From Spirochaetales bacterium (GTDB lineage Bacteria; Spirochaetota; Spirochaetia; ARS1246), in assembly GCA_018644745.1 (NCBI GenBank), contig JABGPX010000410.1, forward strand, positions 1 to 12,372: a DNA stretch of 12,372 nt, in the 5' to 3' direction. Below, one piece after another: positions 6,424-12,372 of this stretch; positions within the stretch are counted from its first letter, which is position 1, and the number at the start of each line of letters is the position of its first letter. The position numbers and the translations under genes were made by a program. The notes beneath the pieces are model-generated. The model saw only the letters and a program-made list of their open reading frames with translations, did no database searches and was not told the DNA's origin.

Positions 6424-6852
6424 TGTTATGCGAAGCAGGTCGAATTTCCCAATAAACCCGAGGATGGCTCAATAATGGCAGGCTGGGTTTACGCGTTTAT
6501 TATCATGAGCTTTCCATAATTGTCGACGCGGTTTGCCGCCGGGAGAAGGCTCTATGGAAAGGCTGGTAGATTGCATGGGTATTGGTGTTCTGAATGCGGG
6601 AGAGTAACTCCGGTACCGGTCCCCGGATTGGCATGGCAGAACGGACCAACCCAAGGGCGGCAAGGCAACTATTTCGAGTAGAAAAATCAGTAGTACTTCA
6701 CTTACTATGAATTGGCATTCTCGAAACACCGATTCTCCAGGGATTTCCGGATCAGCCGGGTAGATTATGCAGACGACGGAAGTATCCTACCTATTTCCAT
6801 GTATTCAGATTACGTTCGCTGCGATCGCATAGCCAGACTAATCCTGCTCTAA
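6424..6852 (+). pseudogene. Decayed coding stretch, possible GH43-like tail
   Basis: The 425-nt gap between the dehydrogenase and the convergent oxidoreductase shows protein-like sequence in one plus frame interrupted by stops at 6517, 6679 and 6691. A middle piece includes LHGYWCSECGRVTPVPVPGL. The last piece (6694-6849) includes KHRFSRDFRISRVDYADDGS followed by ILPISMYSDYVRC, ending at TAA 6850. That tail loosely resembles the end of GH43 proteins, where an FSRQ motif is followed by a DGSI turn and MTS. The stop density is not below chance over the whole stretch, so only the last piece is suggestive. No transposon ends, RNA gene or other feature is seen. Confidence 0.3.
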
Positions 6853-7832
6853 GCCGGACTGACAACTTCAATAATCACTTTGCCCGACGCATGCCCCTCT
6901 TCGACATATTTCACGGCATCGGCGGTCTTTTCCAATGGAAAAACCGTGTCGATAACCGGTGTAACGGCACCGGACTCGATAAGATCTTTGAGCAGAATCA
7001 GGTCTTCCTGGCTGATATGGGCGGATACCATACACATCGACTTACCGCCGCCTATCGACATCAGTCGCGAAAGGAATACGGCCTGAAATATCTGTGAGTT
7101 GGTTCCGCCTGCCATCACGTAAGTACCTCCGGCACTTAGTCCCTTTTTGTATGCCGACAAAGCATTATATCCATTCACACCGAGGATCATATCGTAACGC
7201 TTTCCGCGTGTTACAAAATTCTCCTTTGTATAATCGATTACATGCTCGGCGCCAAGCTCAGAGGCTTTCCCCATCTTCGCCGTACTGCAGACAGCTGTCA
7301 CTTCCGCTCCCAACCATCGCGCGATTTGGACGGCAAATGTTCCCACGCCTCCGGAGGCGCCGTTTATCAATACGTTTTGGCCGGGTTTGACCTTTCCTTC
7401 ATCACGCAATCCCTGTAACGCGGTGACAGCCGCCATCGGCACTGCGGCGGCTTCCTGAAATGTAATATTTTCCGGTTTGCACACAATGGCATTTTCCGGA
7501 ACGCATACATACTCTGCGAATGCTCCGGCACCGACATCGGCCACGTCACCATACACCTCATCTCCCGGCTTGAACTGCTTTGTCTCTTCTCCCACCGCGA
7601 CAACACGTCCAGCGAAATCCGCGCCGGGTATGGAGTTCACGGGACGGAGGAGTCCTCCTCCCATCAGGCGCACCATCGCCGGTTTGGCCATCTGAACATG
7701 CCAGTCGTATGCGTTTACAGACGCCGCAAATATTTGGACAAGCACTTCGTCTTCTCTTGGCTCTGGTCGGGGTAATTCTCTCAATTCAAATAGGTCCGGG
7801 GAACCGTACCGCTCGCTTACAATCGCTTTCAT
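6849..7832 (-). CDS. MDR-superfamily NAD(P)-dependent quinone-oxidoreductase-like enzyme
   Basis: A 327-residue medium-chain dehydrogenase/reductase without structural zinc cysteines. The N-terminal GroES-like domain shows GADFAGRVVAVGE and FKPGDEVYGDV. The Rossmann domain carries NGASGGVGTFAVQIA, then TAVCST and LGAEHVIDY, typical of NADPH-dependent quinone reductases and related enone reductases. Acceptor substrate is unknown. Two ATGs are adjacent at 7835 and 7832. The second is 6 nt from AGGAG and is preferred; the first would be only 3 nt away. An intrinsic terminator hairpin ends immediately upstream of that ribosome binding site. The gene ends at the edge of the decayed stretch. Confidence 0.9.
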   Translation of the reverse strand: MKAIVSERYGSPDLFELRELPRPEPREDEVLVQIFAASVNAYDWHVQMAKPAMVRLMGGGLLRPVNSIPGADFAGRVVAVGEETKQFKPGDEVYGDVADVGAGAFAEYVCVPENAIVCKPENITFQEAAAVPMAAVTALQGLRDEGKVKPGQNVLINGASGGVGTFAVQIARWLGAEVTAVCSTAKMGKASELGAEHVIDYTKENFVTRGKRYDMILGVNGYNALSAYKKGLSAGGTYVMAGGTNSQIFQAVFLSRLMSIGGGKSMCMVSAHISQEDLILLKDLIESGAVTPVIDTVFPLEKTADAVKYVEEGHASGKVIIEVVSPA

Positions 7833-7845
7833 CATTAACTCCTAG

Positions 7846-7875
7846 AAAAAGGACGCGGACAAGCATGTCCGCGTC
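7846..7875 (-). terminator. Intrinsic terminator after the sigma/membrane-protein operon
   Basis: On the minus strand a perfect 10-bp G+C-rich stem, GACGCGGACA with TGTCCGCGTC around a 4-nt loop, is followed by CTTTTTC. It starts 14 nt after the stop of the membrane-protein gene and ends about 4 nt before the AGGAG of the oxidoreductase gene. It is the only strong terminator in the window. Confidence 0.88.
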
Positions 7876-7889
7876 TAGCTGACCTTATG

Positions 7890-8243
7890 TCAGGATTGAA
7901 TTACCGGTTCACCGCCGCCATCCTGGCTCTCGTCTTTACCTGTATCGGCTGGACCCGGTTCATCGCTCATATAGTGCCGCAGATGCCGCTTCCGTCTCCT
8001 GTCGCTTCGTTTGCCACTGCTATCCGAACCGAAGTTTTTAAAGAAAATGCATGACAACAGAAGCAGGCCAACGGTTTGCCAGTAGGTTATCTGCGGCAAT
8101 CCAAATATCTCCGGCATTAGCCAGTTCCACAGAGCTCGTGTAACAACACCGAATAGAGCCATCGCTCCGACTATCAGCAACCCTAAACCGATTCCCATTA
8201 TAACTTTTTGTGCAATTGATCTGTCTTCCCACCATTCAGACAT
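7890..8243 (-). CDS. Small two-helix membrane protein of the LWNWLMP type
   Basis: A 117-residue protein with two predicted membrane helices, about 13-33 and 55-70, joined by ALWNWLMPEIFGLPQITYWQ. This loop is a recognisable signature of small membrane proteins repeatedly found beside ECF sigma factor genes; I know of no assigned function. The C-terminal tail is charged, first basic (RSDRRRKRHLRH) then acidic, and probably cytoplasmic. AAGGAG lies 6 nt before the ATG. The gene starts 18 nt after the ECF sigma gene, so the two form an operon. A role in holding or sensing for the sigma factor is a context inference; the protein does not resemble zinc-type anti-sigma factors. Confidence 0.8.
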   Translation of the reverse strand: MSEWWEDRSIAQKVIMGIGLGLLIVGAMALFGVVTRALWNWLMPEIFGLPQITYWQTVGLLLLSCIFFKNFGSDSSGKRSDRRRKRHLRHYMSDEPGPADTGKDESQDGGGEPVIQS

Positions 8244-8261
8244 AAACTACTCCTTACTAAA

Positions 8262-8819
8262 TTATTCGTCTATCCAATGTTTGAGTGCCTGCGAAAGGTT
8301 CCGCAACGCGTACCTCTTGCGGGCCGTAAGCGTATCGATACTAATACCCGTCGTTTCGGAGATCTCACGAAATGTTTTCCCTCCGAAAACCTGGGCCTCG
8401 ATTACCTGCCTTTGGGCCGCAGGCAATGCTCGTATAGCCGCGTTCAATGCAACCATAAGATTCTCTCTCACATAGCTGTCCAGCGGATCAAAACCCGCCG
8501 CCGTCATCGCTTCCCTCAGCGTTTCTTCAGATACTTCGGTTTCACCCAGGCTCTTTCGCATTTTGTCGTGTCTCCACGCATCAATCATCCGGCGCCGGAT
8601 AAGCGAGTTGAGCCACGCGGGCAAACTTCTGATACTCCCGAATAACGGCAGCTTCAGCATTGTCTCCGCATATGTGTCGTGCAACAGATCTTCCGCTTCC
8701 TCGAGTGTTCTCCCTGCCGCTCGCAAGCGAGCCAGGAGCCGAGGCTTTTCGGATTTATAAGCTTTCTCAAGTCGCTTACGAGCATCATCATGTGTGTTCG
8801 AATCCATTGCTTGCATCAT
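8262..8819 (-). CDS. ECF-type RNA polymerase sigma factor
   Basis: A 185-residue sigma70-family protein with the two ECF domains. Region 2 spans about 40-88 with AEDLLHDTYAETMLKL and SLPAWLNSLIRRRMIDAWRH. Region 4 spans about 125-178 with ALPAAQRQVIEAQVFGGKTF and the helix-turn-helix FREISETTGISIDTLTARKR. It would direct RNA polymerase to a small regulon, possibly sensing envelope conditions through its membrane-protein partner. Start choice is open: ATG at 8819, 8816 or 8807; none has a Shine-Dalgarno. A TATAGT box ends 5 nt before ATG 8819, which would give a leaderless message. Divergent from the UroD-like gene across a region with repeated octamers. Confidence 0.92.
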   Translation of the reverse strand: MMQAMDSNTHDDARKRLEKAYKSEKPRLLARLRAAGRTLEEAEDLLHDTYAETMLKLPLFGSIRSLPAWLNSLIRRRMIDAWRHDKMRKSLGETEVSEETLREAMTAAGFDPLDSYVRENLMVALNAAIRALPAAQRQVIEAQVFGGKTFREISETTGISIDTLTARKRYALRNLSQALKHWIDE

Positions 8820-8824
8820 ATACA

Positions 8825-8830
8825 ACTATA
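8825..8830 (-). promoter_or_regulatory. Candidate -10 box of the sigma factor gene
   Basis: The minus strand reads TATAGT, one mismatch from consensus, just upstream of the coding start. The hexamer 17 nt further up is CAAACT, a poor -35. Confidence 0.4.
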
Positions 8831-8834
8831 CTGA

Positions 8835-8918
8835 CGAATGAGATCAAAGTTTGGTGTATAAAAATTTCGCCGCCATGCTCATTCGCAAAAAACAGAGTAA
8901 AATAGCAATCGAATGAGC
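8835..8918. repeat. Three CGAATGAG octamers in a divergent intergenic region
   Basis: CGAATGAG occurs at 8835-8842 and 8910-8917 on the plus strand and at 8878-8885 on the minus strand. The second and third copies form a 9-bp inverted repeat (GCTCATTCG and CGAATGAGC) around a 24-nt loop that contains TAAAAT, a possible -10 of the UroD-like gene. The first copy lies in the spacer of the candidate sigma promoter. Arrangement suggests regulator binding sites. Confidence 0.5.
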
Positions 8919-8954
8919 CGCATTGCTGCTTGAATCGCTCGACGGAGGTAGATC

Positions 8955-10040
8955 ATGCACCACAAAAAACCGAACTGGAAAGACAACTGGGAAACAACTC
9001 GGGCACACTACGAAGCATGGTGGAAAAGGGAAGGTCCAATAATTACAATCAATTACTCGTCTCTTTTAGACAAATCCCGAGCCAATACTCCGAAACCCCC
9101 TCGCCCGAGGGGCCCGCGTGAGCAGCATACTGACCCGGAATGGTTTGCCGCAAATCAAAGGTACACATTGTCACGTATGAGGTTTTCGGCCGACAATCTG
9201 CCGATTGCGCATACAGACTACGGCTGCGTGCAGCTTGCCGCCTGCTTTGGGTCTGAGCCGCGGTTCTCGGACGATACAGTTTGGTATAGCGAGTGCATCG
9301 ATAATCCGGAGAATTGGCCAGCGTTGTCCCTGACGAAAACAGAGCCGTGGTGGCATTCGTACAAAGAAATCATGCTCAAGGTTCATGAGGTTAGCAAGGG
9401 CGATTACCTCGTCGGCATGCCTGCATTTGGATCTAACCTTGATGTGCTTGCAGAACTGCGAGGCACCCAGAACCTGCTGTACGATCTTATCGATCGGGCA
9501 GGATGGGTGGAGCGCAAGTTGGAGGAAATCAATCAGGCTTTCTTTGTCGCATTCGATGATTACTATGAACAAATACAGCTTGCTGACGGGTCTTCGGCGT
9601 ATACCTACTTCAGTATTTGGGGACCTGGAAAGGTGTCGCAAGTCCAGTGCGACTTTGCAGCGATGATCTCACCGGAAATGTTCGCTGATTTCGTCGTACT
9701 CCCGCTACAGCGACAATGCGCATGGTTGGATCGGTCTCTATTCCACCTCGACGGTCCAAACTGCATCTGTCACCTCGAGCACTTACTGGCAATCCCTGAG
9801 CTCGATGCGATACAGTGGACTCCAGGCGCGGGCCAGCCGTCCCCCGGAGACAGCACATGGTACGGTCTCTATGAACGGATACTCGGCGCAGGCAAGTCGG
9901 TTCAGATTCTTGGCACCACTATCGAAGAGGCAAAACATATCCTCAATACCTTCGGGGCTAAGGGTGTCTACTTGTCTGTATCTGTCGGCTCCGAAGCAGA
10001 GGATGATGATATGGTTGCTTTTGTTGATTCAATGCGGTAG
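8955..10040 (+). CDS. Uroporphyrinogen-decarboxylase-like (URO-D superfamily) protein
   Basis: A 361-residue protein of the URO-D superfamily, which also includes corrinoid-dependent methyltransferases such as MtaA and CmuA. The C-terminal half shows the recognisable strand-loop run SLFHLDGPNCICHLEHLLAI and PELDAIQWTPGAGQPSP, and KSVQILGTTIEEAKHIL near the end. An early segment reads ENWPALSLTKTEPWW. This divergent branch is not the heme-pathway HemE: HemE's typical N-terminal sequence is absent. Members of this branch are often found with sugar or sulfatase genes; their reaction is largely unassigned. GGAGGT lies 5 nt before the ATG. A sulfatase remnant follows 20 nt downstream, probably in the same transcript. 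Confidence 0.85.
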   Translation: MHHKKPNWKDNWETTRAHYEAWWKREGPIITINYSSLLDKSRANTPKPPRPRGPREQHTDPEWFAANQRYTLSRMRFSADNLPIAHTDYGCVQLAACFGSEPRFSDDTVWYSECIDNPENWPALSLTKTEPWWHSYKEIMLKVHEVSKGDYLVGMPAFGSNLDVLAELRGTQNLLYDLIDRAGWVERKLEEINQAFFVAFDDYYEQIQLADGSSAYTYFSIWGPGKVSQVQCDFAAMISPEMFADFVVLPLQRQCAWLDRSLFHLDGPNCICHLEHLLAIPELDAIQWTPGAGQPSPGDSTWYGLYERILGAGKSVQILGTTIEEAKHILNTFGAKGVYLSVSVGSEAEDDDMVAFVDSMR

Positions 10041-10060
10041 ACGAACAAAGCGAGGATAAC

Positions 10061-10315
10061 ATGGATAAACCGAACATAGTCTTCTTCATGCTGGATCAGC
10101 TGTCCGCAAAGTGGCTGGAAGCCGCAAGTGCCGGAGCCTGCCCCACCGTCCTCGAGATGACCGGACAGACAATGCCGCCCATGCCTAAAGACGGCTGCCA
10201 CCGCGACAAACGTGACGCGGATCTCCCGTCTCTTCCCGGGGGATCGCTCAAATCGATCGTTTTGCAGGACTGGCCGCGCACGCGACGGGATCTTTTCGCG
10301 CTGGGTGTACACTAG
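10061..10315 (+). pseudogene. Sulfatase pseudogene with a large internal deletion
   Basis: The 84-codon frame starts with a classic type I sulfatase N terminus, KPNIVFFMLDQLSAKW, including the metal-binding aspartate of MLDQ. After GACPT, where sulfatases continue with PNIDRL or similar, the sequence jumps to VLEMTGQTMPP and LPSLPGGSLKSIVLQD. Those match the late region usually reading PTVLELAG and LPGRSLLPLL. Roughly 350 residues are missing in between, including the CxPxR formylglycine motif, so no sulfatase activity is possible. The frame is preserved across the junction. It keeps a ribosome binding site (GAGG, 5 nt spacing) and sits 20 nt after the UroD-like gene. Confidence 0.75.
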
Positions 10316-10387
10316 CGAGATTCCGGTATGAATGTAGTATTAAGAAAATCACAAACACCAGTGCCATTACCCAAGTGAATAATAAAA

Positions 10388-10396
10388 TGCTAAGAT
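10388..10396 (+). promoter_or_regulatory. Extended -10 element upstream of the cyclophilin gene
   Basis: TGCTAAGAT is an extended -10 (TGN before TAAGAT, one mismatch to TATAAT). The hexamer 18 nt upstream, TTACCC, is weak, as expected of extended -10 promoters. It gives a leader of about 30 nt. Confidence 0.45.
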
Positions 10397-10431
10397 AGGC
10401 GCCGCGGCACGACGCTGCAAGGAGAATAACA

Positions 10432-10926
10432 ATGAAAGCAATTATGAAAACCAATAAGGGAACCATAAATCTAGAGCTGTATCCCGAAAAGACCCCGGTT
10501 ACCGTAGCAAGTTTCGCGAACCTGGCGAAGCATGGATATTACGACGGTTTGTCATTTCACCGGGTAATCGACAACTTCATGATACAGGGCGGTTGTCCTT
10601 TGGGCACAGGTACCGGCGGTCCGGGATATTCCTTCGAAGACGAATGTGTGCCCGAACTCAAGCACAGCAAGCCGGGCAAGCTCTCGATGGCAAACTCCGG
10701 ACCCAATACCAACGGCAGCCAGTTTTTCATCACCCACGTAGAAACATCCTGGCTCGACGGAAAACACGCGATCTTCGGCGCCGTTGAGTCAGACAATGAT
10801 ATGGAAATAGTTAACGCGATAAAAGGCGGCGACAAAATCGAATCAATCTCCATCGAGGGTGATACCGAAGAGCTGTTTGCAAAAGTGCCTGAGAAAATAA
10901 AAGAGTGGAACAGCATACTCGAATAA
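10432..10926 (+). CDS. Cyclophilin-type peptidyl-prolyl cis-trans isomerase
   Basis: A 164-residue single-domain cyclophilin that speeds proline isomerisation in protein folding. All main active-site positions are visible: R44 in FHRVI, F49 and Q52 in FMIQGG, N88 in SMANSG, Q97 and F99 in NGSQFFI, W107 and H112 in [10 protein letters not shown]. No signal peptide, so cytoplasmic, like PpiB. AAGGAG lies 7 nt before the ATG. A short C-terminal extension after the fold ([16 protein letters not shown]) is typical of the smaller bacterial cyclophilins. The glycosyltransferase gene begins 10 nt after its stop, implying one transcript. Confidence 0.95.
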   Translation: MKAIMKTNKGTINLELYPEKTPVTVASFANLAKHGYYDGLSFHRVIDNFMIQGGCPLGTGTGGPGYSFEDECVPELKHSKPGKLSMANSGPNTNGSQFFITHVETSWLDGKHAIFGAVESDNDMEIVNAIKGGDKIESISIEGDTEELFAKVPEKIKEWNSILE

Positions 10927-10936
10927 AAGAACTGCC

Positions 10937-12037
10937 ATGAGTGTCCGGAACCCAAACTTGCTTCTCGCCTCCGGGCTCTCAGTATCCCGCGCCAACTCCT
11001 TCTCCCGGCAGCTCAAGCTGCTTGCCGGGTGTATGGAGGAGCGCTTCAAACTTCGTCATAACATCGTCGGCACCGCCACACACACAGGAGGATGCGCCGA
11101 CTTGCCTTTTCCGGAGACGGGTAGTTTTGATGTACAAGCGTTCGATCACGCTACACTCGGTAGATTGAGAGATCGATTCGGTTTCCGTCAGGTTATCCTT
11201 CTAGGATACCCGGATCAATTCCCGTTTATCAGCGATTCCAAACCGACTGTTGAGTCATATCTGTGGGCACAGTTTTCCAAGCCCGTGCCTCATCTTCAAT
11301 GCCCGGGGATAACAGCGGTTCCTCTTACCGATCAGACAAAAGACTTCCTCATCGGCGCAGATTTCGCCGGGATTGGTCCGACAATCCCTCATGGGATAGA
11401 TACCGAGGTTTTCCGCCCGGAACCGGGACCGTGCAAACGCAGTTCGGGACCGGTATTGTGCACAGTTGGTGCCAATAGCTTTCGGAAACGCTTCGATCTC
11501 TTACTTGAGGCCTTCGGCCTTGTGACAGAGACTCTACCGGATGCGCGTTTGATTATTAAAACTGACGCGAAAAAAAAAGCCGGAGGTTTTGATCTGACGG
11601 AAATGCTGCGCAAGAGCGGGCACGGGCAACAGGTTTCGATTACCACCGAAAATCTAACAGATTCAGCTCTAAGAGGCTTGTATGTATCTGCGGACTACTA
11701 TATTCATTGCGCGGAGTGGGAAGGATTCGGCATACCGATCATCGAGGCCATGGCATGCGGTTTGCCGGTAATAACTCATAATAGCCAGGGTCCCGGTGAA
11801 ACGGTTCCCTACCTCCACGAATTGGCGGCTGAAAGTTCACGCCGAATGGATGGTGAGACGCTTCTCTGCGACCAGAAACCGGACAGCGCTGCGGACTCAG
11901 TGATACAGCTTTGGAATGATCCGGCTTTAGCAGCTCGATTATCCGGGAGTGGACGCAAAGCGGCGTTAACGAATTTCGATATACGCATCGTCGCGGCTAA
12001 ATGGCTCGAGCTTCTCGGGTTGGCGGCGGATCGATAG
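10937..12037 (+). CDS. Family-4-type (GT-B) glycosyltransferase
   Basis: A 366-residue retaining GT-B glycosyltransferase. The C-terminal donor domain has PHGIDTEVFRP (151-161), a VGANSFRKRFDLLLEAF segment (177-193) and the EX7E signature as E262 and E270 in WEGFGIPIIEAMACGLPVI. The N-terminal domain is short (about 150 residues) and diverged, so the acceptor cannot be guessed; donor is a nucleotide sugar by family. No signal peptide or membrane segment. The ATG lies 10 nt after the cyclophilin stop with no clear Shine-Dalgarno, pointing to coupled translation. Confidence 0.9.
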   Translation: MSVRNPNLLLASGLSVSRANSFSRQLKLLAGCMEERFKLRHNIVGTATHTGGCADLPFPETGSFDVQAFDHATLGRLRDRFGFRQVILLGYPDQFPFISDSKPTVESYLWAQFSKPVPHLQCPGITAVPLTDQTKDFLIGADFAGIGPTIPHGIDTEVFRPEPGPCKRSSGPVLCTVGANSFRKRFDLLLEAFGLVTETLPDARLIIKTDAKKKAGGFDLTEMLRKSGHGQQVSITTENLTDSALRGLYVSADYYIHCAEWEGFGIPIIEAMACGLPVITHNSQGPGETVPYLHELAAESSRRMDGETLLCDQKPDSAADSVIQLWNDPALAARLSGSGRKAALTNFDIRIVAAKWLELLGLAADR

Positions 12038-12097
12038 ATATGCCCATCAGCTTGTTTAAAGAGTTACCGTTCTGTAAGCTAAAAAATATATGAAATC

Positions 12098-12126
12098 TTG
12101 ACTCGGAGAAGGAATTTCAGCATATT
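12098..12126 (+). promoter_or_regulatory. hslO promoter
   Basis: TTGACT at 12098-12103 and CATATT at 12121-12126 are 17 nt apart. The predicted start near 12133 leaves only about 8 nt before the ATG at 12141, consistent with the lack of a Shine-Dalgarno. Confidence 0.55.
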
Positions 12127-12140
12127 CCTTTGCTTAAACC

Positions 12141-12372
12141 ATGGAAAAGAAACAAATATACACAAACCTGCGGGAACGTCTTGAAGCAGGAAAAAGAGAC
12201 AGAATGCTTCACTTCATACTCTTCGACGGTACCGTGCGAGGTGCGCTGCTGCACGGCACCAGGCTCGTAAATGAGATGAGAGCGAATCATGAACTCGGAA
12301 TTCTCGAAACTCTGGTGCTTGGACATGCCTATATGGGAGCACTCCTTTTAAGCTCAAATTTGAAGGGTGATG
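12141..12372 (+). CDS. hslO: Hsp33 redox-regulated chaperonin, 5' part
   Basis: The frame runs off the right edge after 77 codons. It matches the N-terminal part of Hsp33, the cytoplasmic holdase activated by oxidation: LHFILFDGTVRGALLHGT, an RLVNEMRANHELG helix, then LETLVLGHAYMGALLLSS and NLKGD, the most conserved early motif of the family. The zinc-binding cysteine domain lies beyond the window, so redox competence cannot be judged. An in-frame TAA at 12135 fixes the ATG at 12141 as the start. No Shine-Dalgarno is present, and the promoter lies so close that the message would be nearly leaderless. Confidence 0.88.
   Translation, partial: MEKKQIYTNLRERLEAGKRDRMLHFILFDGTVRGALLHGTRLVNEMRANHELGILETLVLGHAYMGALLLSSNLKGD

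Noticed and set aside
6469..6729. 86-codon minus-strand frame in the gap after the dehydrogenase
   Set aside because: No ribosome binding site or recognisable domain; the opposite strand looks more coding-like, though decayed.
8825..8860. ECF-type autoregulatory promoter (AAACTT and CGTC) upstream of the sigma factor gene
   Set aside because: The two elements are only about 10-12 nt apart, too close for the usual 16-17 nt ECF spacing.
10248..10466. 72-codon minus-strand frame with a very hydrophobic N terminus, like a small membrane protein
   Set aside because: Its start lies inside the cyclophilin coding region and the hydrophobicity follows from the complement of A-rich DNA. No ribosome binding site was found.
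12038..12090. Terminator after the glycosyltransferase (AGCTT and AAGCT arms followed by A-rich DNA)
   Set aside because: Five-bp arms with a long loop and no plus-strand T-run.

Overview
The window is about 12.4 kb of bacterial DNA, mostly near 50% G+C, with short intergenic gaps, Shine-Dalgarno-led genes and good sigma70-type promoters. No tRNA, rRNA, CRISPR array or intact transposase is visible. The gene families (uroporphyrinogen-decarboxylase-like protein, sulfatase remnant, GH117/GH43-like propeller, ECF sigma factor with an LWNWLMP-type membrane partner, Hsp33) suggest a free-living anaerobe of the Spirochaetota or PVC type. That placement is a guess from gene content, not a measurement.

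Left part (1-4800): an accessory region of small, mixed-origin modules. It opens with an A+T-rich two-gene block: the 3' part of an alpha/alpha-toroid (prenyltransferase-like) protein and an AlkD-type DNA glycosylase. Composition changes sharply near 1290. There follow an orphan C-terminal coding fragment, a convergent DUF3795 cysteine-rich protein, a vapBC toxin-antitoxin operon with a clear promoter, and a GH117/GH43-like beta-propeller enzyme starting 3 nt after vapC. Then come another orphan C-terminal fragment and a HEPN-MNT toxin-antitoxin pair on the minus strand.

Middle part (4800-8830): a TetR-family regulator and a short-chain dehydrogenase, each preceded by the same near-palindromic site, form a self-contained regulatory unit. 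A decayed stretch with in-frame stops follows. Next, on the minus strand, come an ECF sigma factor, a two-helix membrane protein and an MDR quinone-oxidoreductase-like enzyme. A strong intrinsic terminator lies immediately before the ribosome binding site of the last gene.

Right part (8830-12372): a plus-strand run of a UroD-like protein, a sulfatase reduced to 84 codons by an internal deletion, a cyclophilin, a family-4-type glycosyltransferase, and the 5' end of Hsp33 cut by the window edge.

I did not find a clear new multi-gene system. The best leads are the shared TetR operator pair, the repeated octamer between the sigma factor and UroD genes, the terminator fused to a ribosome binding site, genes that look leaderless, and several gene relics that mark the region as actively remodelled.
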